NCBI GenBank assembly: GCA_902806565.1
Contig: CADCXA010000021.1
Location: forward strand, 434,001-498,000
Direction of reading: 5' to 3'
Length of the DNA: 64,000 bases
Source: Hypoxylon rubiginosum
Lineage: Eukaryota; Ascomycota; Sordariomycetes; Xylariales; Hypoxylaceae
In this document: positions 11,912-23,196 of the stretch, piece after piece
Position numbering within the stretch: the stretch's first letter is position 1
Layout: the number at the start of each line of letters is the position of its first letter
The notes under the pieces: model-generated
What the model saw: only the letters and a program-made list of their open reading frames with translations
Databases searched by the model: none
What the model was told of the DNA's origin: nothing
Translations under genes and position numbers: made by a program

Positions 11912-14612
11912 TTAACATTTCCGGTCGGACGAATAGTTCGACCACAGCGTATCCGTCCTCGCGAGCTTTTGGCAAGCCGCCAAGAAGTCGTCGTGGAACT
12001 TGTCCGTGTCCGCTGCTCCGCCGTTATCTCCTTCTCCTTCTCCTACGAACGCGGGCTGGAGGCTGACCTCGGCCCCGCGCCGCCCGCCCCGTCCGCCGTC
12101 GACGGACGTGTACGTCAGGGTGCAACCCTCGTACGGCACGGAGACGGAGCGGCGCACCTCGAGGCCGACGAACGTGTACTGGACGGCTACGACGCCGTCC
12201 GGGCCGGCGGCGGTGGCGGTGGCGGTGGCGGGCGAGTCGCCGAGCAGCAGGCGCGCGGGGATCGGGAACCGCTGGCGGGGGGGCAGCACCTCGTGCCTGC
12301 GGCCGCCGCCCTCCAGCAGCAGGTCGAGGCGCGCGGGCTTCAGGAAGTCGGCGACGGGCTGCCAGGTGGCGAGGTCGGCGGGGGCGCCCTCGAGGGGGGC
12401 GTACCGCGTCTGCGCGAGCCGCAGGTCGACGGGGGACGCGGGGAGCATGACGTCCGCGACGTGCGTCTGCCGGACGGCGCGCAGGCTCTCGACGCCCCTT
12501 ACCTGGCCGCCCTGGACTGCGAGGCGGAGCTCGAGGGGGGGCGCCGACGACGGTGGTATAGTGCCGGGGCTGCTCTGGTCCCTCTTCCGCACGCTTTTTT
12601 CTTTTATGTTGGGGTTGGTGTCGGAAACGGGGGAAGGCCAGAAATGGATGACTATGGTAGTTTTTGGTGACACAAGGGCTGATTTGTCACTCGTCTCGAG
12701 CTTGTCGAGATGGACGGGGTGAGGGGTGAAGGGGGCGAATACGCGCGGGTGGTGGGCAGTCAGGAGATGGGGCAGTGGTGGGGGAGGGGGGGAGTCTTTG
12801 GACTCGTTCGCGTGCAGCAGGTAGCCGAAGCGAGCTTCGGTTACTGTTCTGAGATCTTCGGCCCACTTCACGGGATGGGCGGGAAACTGCGTCTCTGCTA
12901 TGAACTCCTTGTTCTCGTCGAAACTAGACGCTTTGCCTAACGGTATTTCCGCCTGTGGTTCGACCGGCAATGGAAGTCTCCGGGCTGGGTTCACCACTTC
13001 CGGAGTGTCTTTCTCAGGCGTAAGAGGGAGCATATAGCGAGACCATTGGCTCATCCTATCTTTCCATCCCAGTTTCTCTCTGCTCGTCGTATCGGTAACA
13101 AACCGGCCGTTGCGCCCATTGTCAGAGCCTGCGACGGAAAGGGTAGAGGTTACTAGTTTAGGGTTGAGGGCAGTAAGTAATAGACGGAAGACAACTTCAC
13201 GGGTGTCTTCCAGGGCCGCAGAGCCTTCCGTAGCGTCCGTCTCAGCCTCGATCCAAGTAACATGGAGCTACGGGAAATATGGTTAGCAAAATTGAGACGC
13301 ATAGAGGAGCGAGGTTTGTTTGGAAGAGAGTTGCGAACCCTGTTAAAAGTTGAGCTTATTCTTATGTGTGCATTGGTAATGCGCCCAAGCTCTTCGAGAA
13401 CTGCCTCGTCGATCGGTTCGGTTGTGATCATCACAACGGGGAACATTTTCGTCGTGATCTGCTTCAGCATTTCGTCTAGTTTCTTAATCAAGACGGAAGC
13501 CTTTGTCTTTGTCGTCACGAGGCGTAGCGTCTTTTGATTCCGGAAGGCTTCGATCTTTTCGTCAGGGCCTAACAATGTCTTGCCCACGGCGTTCCCCCAC
13601 CGCTGGGTGCCACCTATCGAGGACTTAGTGAGGTCGTCTTCTAGCGAGGAGCATAGGCGACGGACGTACGCATCAACAGAAGGAATTCGCTATTTTTAAT
13701 CTTGACCCTTGTTTCCCCAAGCCCAGCACTAAGCTCTGCGATAGAGAGACCCCAGCACTCCCGCATGATCCGTACAGCAAGTTTCGCCTTTGCAGTGGCC
13801 GAGTCGGTTACGTATCCATATAGACTAGGATCGGTGCCGTCTGCGAAGCTCTGTCGGTCGCCTAGCTGTATCCATGGGCTGATGCTCCTGATCCAGTCAT
13901 ACTTAGGGGTCCCGATTGGCCCGGCGTCTGCCCGGGCGCTTGCCGGGGAAGACCTGCGCGAGAGACGGTGCTGTTTATGATACTCAAGGTATGCCATAAG
14001 TTGAACACTCAAGAAGCCATCTGTCAACAGGGTCTGTAGTTTTCGAAACTCCCTTTCGGGGAGGGTAGTATCTGTTTTAGGCCGCAGGTCATCGATATTC
14101 TCGCGGACTTCTTCGACGGTTGGTGCTTTCCGTTGATTGCTGAGTAGAGCCTCGATATCGATGATGGACTGGCTAGTCGGCTCGCCGTCGGGATCTTCAG
14201 GTGCTGGTAGCCGATCCTTTTTCCGATAAATACCATGATCTCTCATAACGATAACGTGACCGGGCTTGCCTAGCATTCCAGAGCCGAGACCTTCGACGCC
14301 TTCCGTGAGTACGCGACCACCAACGAGCCTCTTACGGCCGTTTGTCCTCTTGAGCTCATATTGCTTGTCGCCCTGATGCTTCCTATTTTGTGCCTCGTTC
14401 TGGCTACCGCGAGCCTTATCCTGACCTCCCTCGGGGTCCGGGTCGTCATCGAAGCGGGCAGTCGACTCGCTGGCAAAGTATCGTAGATTTGGTTGACGGA
14501 CTTTGGGGATGCGATTGCGACTAGATACTTGAAAAGGTTGAGCAGACTGACGCAGAAGACGTAGCCGGCATCTGAGACAGACGGTGCCCCCAGACACGCT
14601 TGCAGATATCAT
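11912..14612 (-). CDS. sls1: SLS1-like mitochondrial inner-membrane regulator
   Basis: Three exons (14612-13670, 13613-13339, 13267-11912) give 857 residues. The intron starting at 13338 has a GTTCGC donor but a clear TTGCTAAC branch point. The start chosen (MISASVSGG) begins an Arg-rich mitochondrial presequence; an upstream in-frame ATG at 14663 is less suitable. Family features are the ECWGLSIAELSAGLGETRVK block, the GTQRWGN..KTLLGPDEKIE segment across the first splice, the TREVVFRLLLTALNP block and the DDFLAACQKLAR end. Yeast Sls1 is an inner-membrane protein that links mitochondrial transcription to translation. The C-terminal third is rich in Pro, Ala and Gly, and its very GC-rich DNA gives long false frames on the other strand. 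Confidence 0.88.
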
Positions 14613-15042
14613 GAAGAACGAAGCCCGGAAGACAAGTTCTCTTTTTCGCAACTTCGTGTGCAAGTCTGAATGTACGTATTAACACTTTTTTTTTCTTTTC
14701 TTTCGTAACTCGGCGCAACTTCGATGCCAAGCTATAGTTCTAACTAATCGATAAGTCTTGGTCCTATCGATAAGAACAACGCGTACCGTTTAGACGCGTC
14801 ATATTTCCATCCCGCATTATATGTACCTAGGCAAATACCAACGGTACTGCAAGAGGAATCAAAGCCCCTCATCTATTTCTCTAATACCATCAACGGATCA
14901 GGGCTTGGTATTATACTTTGACTCGCCATTTTACACATAGTCATACACTTGCTCCTGTGGGAGCCAACTCGGCTATTTTTGACAAGCAGATACTGTTTGG
15001 TCAATGCGCTATCCTACAGCGCATTAAAACAGAACCACAGCC
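14613..15042. other. divergent promoter region, sls1 / nse3
   Basis: 430 bp between two divergent start codons. It includes a T-rich tract near 14685 and an inverted ATCGATAAG pair near 14747-14773. No gene. Confidence 0.6.
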
Positions 15043-16083
15043 ATGCCTCCCCATACTCAGTCCCAAAGAAGGTCGAGAGCAGGTCACCATGACGATACCG
15101 AAGACCCTCGCCGACGCCGCCAATCGCGCCGCAACAACGAGTCGGACGATCCGGATGCTTCCGAAGAGGACCAAGACGGCGATGTCTCTATGGAAAGAGC
15201 CGGCGACGGTACGGACGACCAATTAGTCAAGAAGTTGGTGCGGTATGCCTTGGCTTGCGAATATGCGAGGATCCCTATCAAGAGAGACGGCATACGGGAT
15301 AAAGGTGAGTTGGCCTTATATGGCACAGCCAACCAAAGAGGCACCGTCGTACTGAACGATTGTCACAGTTCTGGGTAACAATCCTAGATCCTTTAGACGG
15401 GTATTCGAGGGGGCTCAAGCCCAACTTCAAAGAGTTTTCGGCATGGAGATGCTGGAATTACCTGTCAAGGAAAAGCGAACACTCAAGGAGAAGCAGAGTA
15501 AGAAATGCTACGACCGTCTCATAATTCGTCGTTTTGCGTTTTGCTGACTAGCTGATACTCAACAGAGGCCAACGCTAGGAAGGCATCTTCTCAAAGCGCG
15601 TCATCCCGACAGTACATACTGGTTTCGACCCTGCCGCGAGAGTACAAGTCGCAGTCCATCATTGCCCCGTCACGAATACCAAGCACGCCTGAAGAAGCTG
15701 CATATATCGGCTTCTACACCATGATCATATCGCTCATCATCCTCAATGGCGGAGAGCTCAGTGACACCAAGCTGAGACGGTATCTGGCTCGTCTAAACGC
15801 CGGTCAAAACTTGCCAATGGACAAGACCGACAATGTGCTGCAGAAGATTGTGAGACAGGGTTATGTCGACAAAGTGGTAGAGAGGCACGATGGTGACGAT
15901 GACGCCGTGACTTGGTGCATTGGACCTCGCGGAAGAGTCGAGGTACCGCCTGAGAGCATTGCTGCCGTTGTTACCGAAGTCTGGGGAGAGCTGCCAAATG
16001 ACTTCAACGAGAAGCTTCAAAGGAGTCTAGGAGTCCAAGCACTTCGTCAGCCTCAGGTAGAAGAGAGCATCGCTGAAGAATGA
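15043..16083 (+). CDS. nse3: SMC5-SMC6 complex subunit Nse3 (MAGE-domain protein)
   Basis: Three exons (15043-15304, 15369-15497, 15566-16083) give 302 residues. The first 60 or so residues are hydrophilic and charged. The MAGE homology domain follows from about residue 65: LVKKLVRYALACEYARIPIK, then FRRVFEGAQAQLQRVFGMEM, the basic KEKRTLKEKQ stretch, QYILVSTLP, GFYTMIISLIILNGGEL and the second winged helix with KIVRQGYVDKV. Nse3 pairs with the Nse1 RING subunit and bridges the SMC5/6 arms in DNA repair and replication-fork stability. Fungi normally carry this single MAGE protein, which supports orthology. Both introns are phase 1, and splicing restores the motif order. Confidence 0.88.
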
Positions 16084-16351
16084 AGCTAATGGAAATCCAG
16101 CCTAATGAACTTGATAATTCCAGGCATTAAAATCGAGAGGCAGATTCCGCTCGCATCTACCTTCTGCGTAACTCCTCAAGACACCTAGAATCGATGCTTT
16201 GTGCTTGACGAGCCCTATCTTCCATTGCCATCTAGGTCCAGACCAGTCACTTTGACTACACCAAATCCTAGAATCTATCTAGTGCACAACTCCGTCCCTA
16301 TGGTGTAATAGTAGTACACACGTGATATCCTCAACCAACCCATGGTTCTGC

Positions 16352-16713
16352 TTATTGAGCCAATCTCTGTATTGGCTCTTCGCCTTCTCGTGGAGGGGGT
16401 GGACCGCATGGTTGTATCATCTTTCGCAGAAGCTGAGCCCGAACCTTGGCGGCGGGTTCATTCTGGGCGAGTGAGATATAGGCCAGATGAGGCGGATGGC
16501 CGACGATGCTCGAGTAGGTATCGCGCGCAACATTCGTTCTCCATTCCCAAGAGGTCGTATCTGGATGACCGGTTCCGACGTATTTCGCTTGGAGTCGTTC
16601 GAGCTCCTGCTGGGTGCGTAGTTTGTCTGCCTGTTTATATCTAATTTAGCTGGAGTGGTCCAAAAGAAGAAGGGAATAGAAATTAAAACGGCAGAGATGA
16701 TACGACTAACCAT
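16352..16713 (-). CDS. ysf3: splicing factor 3B subunit 5 (SF3b10 / Ysf3)
   Basis: Exon 1 is only the ATG (16713-16711). An 80-nt intron with a GTTAGT donor and AACAG acceptor follows, then exon 2 at 16630-16352, for 93 residues. Exon 2 starts ADKLRTQQELERLQAKYVGT and contains GHPDTTSWEWRTNVARD, YSSIVGHPPHLAYISLA and RKMIQPCGPPPP, which match the whole length of human SF3B5 (86 residues). SF3B5 is a small structural subunit of the U2 snRNP SF3b complex that recognises the intron branch point. The frame read through the intron gives an unrelated peptide, so a simple ORF scan misses this gene. It converges with nse3, with 268 bp between stops. Confidence 0.95.
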
Positions 16714-17302
16714 AGCTACCTAATGTATCGTGCTGGTGGTAGGTGTGCGATGTATATTTTCTATCCTTTTGATTTTGTAGATTTTGTATTTCCTTTCTTT
16801 ATAACGTGAAAGATGTATTCCGTAGGCTTCCTGGAAAAGTTGAGGAGATTGGGTCAGAGAATAATGGGGTTGGACGCTTGGACCTGCAGTATCACCCGCA
16901 GGGCTGCAGGCTCTAGGGTTGCAACTGTGGAACGCTTCTAGTATACCCCTAGTCTACTACCTACATGTAAGTCGGAGGTACCTACTGCATACATTTACCT
17001 CTTTACCTCTTTAAATCAACAAGATGTCACATCACGGGCCTTGCTAAAGAATTTCATACATTCGTACATACCATACCTGTTCAGCCTCCGTATATTAAAA
17101 TAATTCCGTGTCTACCTACATATGCTTTTCACTGCATTGAAATATCTTAACTCGGCAATCTGCAAGCACTCGATCAACTCCACACTAGAATAGGCCTATT
17201 CTTGTTACTCTGTCACCCGTGTGTCACAGCAGAATTCTGGGATAAGATATCCTGCCAACTCCTCTTAAATTTCGAATTCGTTGGCTTACAAGGGGGGCCG
17301 GT
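16714..17302. other. divergent promoter region, ysf3 / MYND-like gene
   Basis: 589 bp with ACCTACATGTA and GGTACCTAC words near 16960-16990. No gene seen. Confidence 0.55.
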
Positions 17303-18697
17303 ATGTTGGAGCCGTGGGACGAAGTCATATCCCTTCAAAGGGAGCGCCAGCTTTGCGCCGACGATGTGCAAGCCATCCAATCATCCTGTGTCAAAGATCA
17401 CGGCGAGGCGCACAGCCCGGATTGCTGGAACCGTCTCGTCAACAGAATAAGAGACCGGTATCTGAACTCTGCCTCTAAGGAATGGTTCTCAGGTCGCCGG
17501 CCCTTTCTACTCGAGCTTGATACTTTATTCTCCAAGGCGCATAACCGCGAGGTCGACTTTAAGACTATCGAGCAGCGCATACTCGACGAGAAGAAGGAAT
17601 GGTACCGAGACAAAATAAAAGTTCTGGGACTTCAACACGCCACCAAGTCCTCATCCGAGGAACAGAATCTACAACAAAGGCTCAACGACCACACCATTCC
17701 CACTGACCAGCTTATATCGGAACTGAGGCGGGCCTTTAGTGACGGCGCCGTTCAGAACGAAGAGGCATTCAACGGGTTTATAGAACGGTTGAAGCTTGCT
17801 AGCACACCGCAAGCACGGACTGATGCCTATGTTGACATATTCTTTCAACCTGGTCACGATCCCTCGGGCGCCGCAAGGTCCCAGAAGTATATTGACATGG
17901 TCAGAAATGGGGTTCCGGTATCCGATGTGATAAACTCTATGATCCGCGATCGCCACGCGGCCGAACGCGATCAGAACGAGAAGCAGGTGCTTCACAGGCA
18001 ACTCGAGGAGAAACTCGAGGAACTAAAGAGAGCGAAAGCAGCCCACGAGCTTGATAAGTCTAAGAGAGACAAGGCTCGACAGGATAAAGCTAGAGCTGCT
18101 GCTGCCCTTACTGACGGTCAACCCGATCTTCCACCATGCTCGGCGTGTTCAACAATTCCGGATCCGCAAGATTTCATTATTTGTCCTCTGTGTCAAATAT
18201 TAGGTGATTATTACGGCCTCCAAGTCGAGCCCGCAATATTCTGCTCCCAAAAGTGCGAGGACGAATGCTACGTAAGTGGCTCCCCTCTTCATCCTATATT
18301 ATTTAGTACGAGATCTCATTATAAACAGGAAGCACACGTTGATGCCATGCATGAATGCGCGTCCGGCCGGGGATGTATTCAACTCCATGACGAAGACGTG
18401 GAGATGGACGAGGGTGGGAATATCTTAGTATGCTGTCGGGAGTGTGTAGAGACCCTCGGCATTCCGTCCACCTTCTGCTCGACGCGTTGTCTCGGTGAGA
18501 ATTTTCAACGTCACCGTGACAATATCCACCTCCCAGAGCGGAAGACCACACATCATGAGATGGATGATGCGAGTCAACTCGAATTCGACCCGGAAGATGG
18601 GACGAGGTACCGAGCTAGAAAGATTGAGGAGCACATAATCACGTTTGAAGATGCAGTGAAAGGATGGCAGCGGAAGACTGGTGCTACGGTGAAATAA
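17303..18697 (+). CDS. unnamed coiled-coil protein with two MYND-like Cys clusters
   Basis: Two exons (17303-18271, 18329-18697) around a 57-nt in-frame intron give 445 residues. I do not recognise a named family. Residues 1-190 are helical and charged. Residues of about 215-270 form a Lys/Arg/Glu-rich coiled coil. From residue 277 come CSAC, CPLC, then FCSQKCEDECY joined by the splice to EAHVDAMHEC. Then CCREC and FCSTRCLGENFQRHRDNIH follow. Each half has the order of a MYND zinc finger (paired Cys, then Y/FCS-x-x-C, then His). The intron call is supported because its removal restores the spacing in the first cluster. Such fingers usually mediate protein contacts. The function is unknown. 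Confidence 0.8.
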   Translation: MLEPWDEVISLQRERQLCADDVQAIQSSCVKDHGEAHSPDCWNRLVNRIRDRYLNSASKEWFSGRRPFLLELDTLFSKAHNREVDFKTIEQRILDEKKEWYRDKIKVLGLQHATKSSSEEQNLQQRLNDHTIPTDQLISELRRAFSDGAVQNEEAFNGFIERLKLASTPQARTDAYVDIFFQPGHDPSGAARSQKYIDMVRNGVPVSDVINSMIRDRHAAERDQNEKQVLHRQLEEKLEELKRAKAAHELDKSKRDKARQDKARAAAALTDGQPDLPPCSACSTIPDPQDFIICPLCQILGDYYGLQVEPAIFCSQKCEDECYVSGSPLHPILFSTRSHYKQEAHVDAMHECASGRGCIQLHDEDVEMDEGGNILVCCRECVETLGIPSTFCSTRCLGENFQRHRDNIHLPERKTTHHEMDDASQLEFDPEDGTRYRARKIEEHIITFEDAVKGWQRKTGATVK

Positions 18698-19323
18698 TGA
18701 CTCTATAACGAAAAGCGAGGCATCCGTGAACTGGGCTCTAATTATTAGAGGGAGCGTTCGCTCGGATATAAAATAGACGAATAAAACTAATGATAATGCT
18801 TCATTATACCTACACTACATATTTACCTAGGGAGGTAGGCATTTATATACGATGTAGATTATATGAGGTTTGTTACTTGTACTTGCGCAGGTTGAACACA
18901 CCCACGCCCCCCTTTCGTTGTACACATGCATGTGTAAAGGTTTGTTGTACCATGTAGGTAGTGTAGAGTACGTCCCACAAAAAGATCCTCCGTCCTCCGG
19001 TCTTGATTTCGTAAACTCGTAACTCGATAACTCCGAGGTTACGCTTTGTATTTGACTTTCTCGGCGCCGATAGCACTGTTTGACCGAGCCGCTGGAGGAA
19101 GAAAAAAAAAAGAGAGCTACCAGGTTGCCGCGACAAAATCGAATCGCGGTCGGCTTTTTTGTCATCAGTTGCATCATCTTTTTTCTCCCACCGATTTTCC
19201 CTCAGAACCCGCCACCCACGCACTCCGACATCCTGGTACTGTGAAACTTGGCGTCTTTACTCTACCTAATATTTCTCTTCCAAACCAGCCCAAGCAGCAC
19301 ACGTCAAGATATAGCGTATCGAC
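18698..19323. other. intergenic region upstream of isd11
   Basis: 626 bp. It contains CCTAGGGAGGTAGG near 18830 and a pyrimidine-rich stretch before the isd11 start. No gene seen. Confidence 0.55.
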
Positions 19324-20054
19324 ATGTCTATTGTCTCAGCCCTTAAGGGCGACCTGCCGCAGCAGGCTCGGTCATTGGTGAGGCGGCTTTCCTGATGTCA
19401 CTATTTTGCTATTATGTATTATGTAGTGCGCCGGCAGCCCCGGACGCCGAAACATGCGCGCTTGTTAGTACTTGAATACAGCTTTTGCTAACTCGAAATG
19501 TTGCGAATCTCTAGTACCGGCAGCTTTTGCGACAAGGCGAGCAGTTCCAAGCCTACAACTTCAGAGAGTACGCGAAGCGACGAACGAGAGATGCCTTCCG
19601 AGAGCATACGGGCGTGCAGGACCCCAGAGAGATACAGAGCCTTATACAAAAGGGGCTTAAAGAGCTACAGATGATGAAGGTGCGGTTACCCATTTTCTAC
19701 CACCCGTCACCCGTCAAGCTTGTAGCCTGGTCGCGGGGAGACGTCACGAAGCGATGCGATGCGATAGGCATGATGGGTAGCCCTTGCTAACGGAGTTCTC
19801 TTTTGCAGCGCCAAACGGTCGTCAGTCAGTTCTACCAGCTAGATCGATTAGTAGTAGAGGGTGGAATGTCGGTACGTAACGAAAGGAGCCAATCCATTGC
19901 ATATCATAATACACAATTCTCTAACGGGCGTTCGTCGCAGGGCAAGCAAACGGGGGGATCCGGAAATATTGCTCGACAGAAAGACACGGGGTAATGATTC
20001 CCTTCCCCCATCGCAAATAGGTAGACGTTTGCTAATGTTGACAGATGGGATTAA
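19324..20054 (+). CDS. isd11: iron-sulfur biogenesis LYR protein Isd11 (LYRM4)
   Basis: Five exons (19324-19377, 19515-19679, 19809-19871, 19941-19990, 20045-20054) give 113 residues. The LYR motif itself is split: Leu ends exon 1 and [20 protein letters not shown] opens exon 2. [26 protein letters not shown] and [18 protein letters not shown] follow, as in LYRM4 from yeast to human. Isd11 binds and stabilises the cysteine desulfurase Nfs1 in the mitochondrial matrix with acyl carrier protein. The last exon is only 10 nt and gives the ending DTGWD. It is supported by a TGCTAATG branch sequence and a GACAG acceptor. Without that last splice the protein would stop at DTG. The identity is firm; the last intron is probable. 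Confidence 0.92.
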
Positions 20055-21046
20055 TACTGCGCTGTATGAGGTTTATATACTCTCAGCTTCAAGGGCCATT
20101 CCGATGTACTCGCGTGCGTCTCCCACATAAAAGATTCCGACCCTGTACTACTATATCACCCCTACTGTACATAAGCGGCGCGGTTGATTTCCAGGCTTGC
20201 AACAGCCGCTCTTTCTGCTCTATAAGAGCCTACCAGGCTTCCTAAATCGGGCGAAGTGAAATCGAGTCGAGCCTCGATATTTGCGAATAGGAATAGGGGT
20301 CCGGCCTGTGAGCCAAACGGTGTGAGGTAGCTACGAAATTCCAAGTTGCCTCAGATGCAATACAAAAAGATTCGACTCTACTCAATGTCAATGCGAATAA
20401 ATTCCCCAAGCAAGCTCCCAGGGTGTATTAAGTAGAAGTTCCTATCACGATAATGCATATAGGCAAGACCGCTCTGAAAATGTTACTTACGTACTACATG
20501 CAATACAATCGTGATATGAAAACAAGGTAGGTAGTCTGGTAGTTCCATGCCTTAATATTGCTCTATTATCTTCCATGTCCCGTATAATATTTCTATACTT
20601 TTATTATATCTCTTCTATCTCTTCCATAGATATGCACGTAGAAGGATATGTACAATGTGGGTGCTTTTACAATACGTAAGCATATAACGGAGATTAACCT
20701 ACTAACCCACTATGTTGCGCTCGGACCACCTATAAACGGTAGGTATTTACGCATATAGGCATATAAGCGCCGTAATGGCGTTCAACTCAGTTCTTTTGCT
20801 GTCGCGCTCAAGGGGGTCAAGCCTTTCTTCATCCAACTCCCGCGACAGATGCAATCACAACCAATCAAGACCTTCTAATTTGCGTCATAGATTTCTTGGG
20901 TCGACTTGACGCTCTGGCTATAGATCCGGATGTTTCTTGTCTCCCTTTAGCTAATTATAGCTCTTGGATCACTTCCATAAGCTGCATCTGGAACCCTTCG
21001 GTTGGTTCCAAGAAAACACGGTCACCAAGTCGCGCCGAGCGCATCT
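20055..21046. other. intergenic region, isd11 to 21047 gene
   Basis: About 990 bp, AT-rich between 20500 and 20700. Contains GGTAGGTAG words. No gene supported. Confidence 0.55.
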
Positions 21047-23196
21047 ATGGCTCCCAATGTACGAATGCCTTATGCCCAGCTAGTCGCCTCCATTAGCTAA
21101 CTATATACCAATTTCAGTTTCGCCAAAATACACAAACGCGACGTGGAAATCGTAGTGGATATGTAGAACATGACGACTTCGAGGGTATGATCCCTATTCC
21201 CCTTGTGAGATGTCGCAAACCCGCGTCGCCTAACCTCGCATCATAGGTTTGCCGGTCAGACAATGGCGTCAAGAATGGGTGAGCATCGCGCCGCCACCCA
21301 CTACGGACACAACTCAGAAGAACGATATTTGGGCGCTCGAATTACCGCATGGCATGCCTAAGGATTCGCATCTGCTCCCGACACATACGCAAGAGTTACT
21401 ACGAGCAGCTCGCTCCGGGAGATTATATAAACGACCGCCGCCTGCCGAAGAAGAGGAGGTAGACGCAGATGCCGCAGTGGCTGAGAAACCCGATAAAAAG
21501 GAAGAAGACCCCGCCGCGAAAGGTTTCCAGGTCAAGGTTTGGAAACAGGTTGCTCGCAATGCTGAAGGGCCGACTGTCTCCCACCTGGCCAAGAGGAGGA
21601 AAGGCCTTATCACGCTATCGTCCAACCTTCCCGCCGGGGCTTCGTCCGGCCCTACCATTATGAAAGCCACCGTCCGTCGCATCGACGCAGCCGGGAATCC
21701 CTATACGCAGGAGATTACTTTAAACGAGGGCCAGCCGGTCGTCGGCGAAATTATATCCACTACTGTGGTACCGGCACCCACCGCCGCCGCGAATGCGGAT
21801 ACATCTGCCGCTGCAACACCTGTGCGTAGACGACCGCCACCGCCCAAGAGGAAACCCAAAGGCCCAGGCCGAGGCCGGAAAAAGAAGTTGCCTTTGCCAG
21901 CGAGCACGCGACCTGATGTATCAAGCACGGGTACCGACATTGCCACAGACGGTACTAAACCGAGTGGACCAGGAGTCAGTGTAAGTCAGTTCCGATTACC
22001 TTGTCTAGCCATATGTTGACTGTTGTTAGGACGTTAAACCAGGCGACCAATCCGAATCGAAGAACCAGGATAGCGAGATGGCCGACGATGATGATGGTGA
22101 CGATGGCGAAGACGACGGAGACGAAGGCGAGGACGGGGACGAAGGAGACGAGGAGGACAGTGAAATGCCTGATGGCGAAGGCGGAGCAGGCTTCCGGGCT
22201 GAGAGTGAAGCTAAAACCGATCATATACCGGAAGCTTCGCCTTCAGTTGCCCAGACTGAGCCCGTCGCCGCCGAAGCAACACCTGCTGAGGCAACACCTG
22301 TTGAGGCGACCCCCGCTGCCGACCTTAACGGAACTGAACCTCCGCCTGCGGCCCACCGTTCACCCCCTCCTGGTCTTGATCTGCCCCCTTCTCAACTCAA
22401 TCTACAGCACATGCCATCGCATTTCGAAGGGAGTCCTCTTAAGAATGTCGTAGCTGCTGCATCACCAACCGACTCAACCCCGAAAATTGCGCCGAATGAT
22501 GAAAAGCCATCGGACTCTACCAATGTTGGGTCATCGGGGGCATCCTTGGAACCGAACCCGGACCCGGTTGTAGCTATCGAGAGACCTTCTCCAGTGGTAG
22601 CTCTCGATTCAGCGAAAACTGACGTGGGTATAGGCTCAGATGTAGACGTAGAGATGTGGGATGTTCCACATCCGGTCGAGACCGAGACTACAGTACAGTC
22701 TATGGCCAGCCAAGAGATACGACAGCCAGACGTCGCGTCGATTGATCTGTTGCCGCCTATAGACTCTGTTCAGACTGAAGAGGTTTCCGATGTACATCGC
22801 TCGCCGCCGCCTACGACTGCGTCAGAAATTGCGGGCGCCGAACAGCCGATCGTGGATAGTGTATCTCAGACAGCCATGAGCACAATCGCAGATCACGAAC
22901 CCCAGGGACACCAAGAACCCCAGACATTACAAGAGCCACAGGAGGAACAGAAATCACAGGAACCATCGGCAACACAACAGGCGCTAGGCGAAGCTGCGGC
23001 AACCACCGATCCTATGCCGGCTCCGGAAGCTCCAGCCATCGATACCAAGGTGGAACCTGTAACATTAGAAGGAGGAGAGGAGAACGAGCCCGAGAGTCCT
23101 GATTTGTTCAGTGGCCTGGAGGCAGCCTTGAATCAACAAGGTAGACCAAAAGAGGAACCGGTTCCTCCTGAGACTAAGACCGACGGGCCGCTTTGA
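21047..23196 (+). CDS. unnamed acidic/basic nuclear-type protein
   Basis: Four exons (21047-21058, 21118-21184, 21247-21980, 22030-23196) give 659 residues. The first exon codes only MAPN. I do not recognise the family. The N-terminal 140 residues look folded: [49 protein letters not shown], then FQVKVWKQV and [15 protein letters not shown] proline/lysine-rich AT-hook-like segment ([20 protein letters not shown]) lies near residue 225. A run of Asp/Glu/Gly follows, then a long Pro/Glu/Thr/Ser-rich tail with [16 protein letters not shown] repeats. The layout (conserved head, basic DNA-binding-like patch, acidic disordered tail) suggests a chromatin-associated protein, but that is inference. 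All junctions keep frame. Confidence 0.8.

Noticed and set aside
11903..12722. Two plus-strand frames of 255 and 240 codons
   Set aside because: Both are shadows of the GC-rich third exon of sls1, whose minus-strand frame has clear family motifs.
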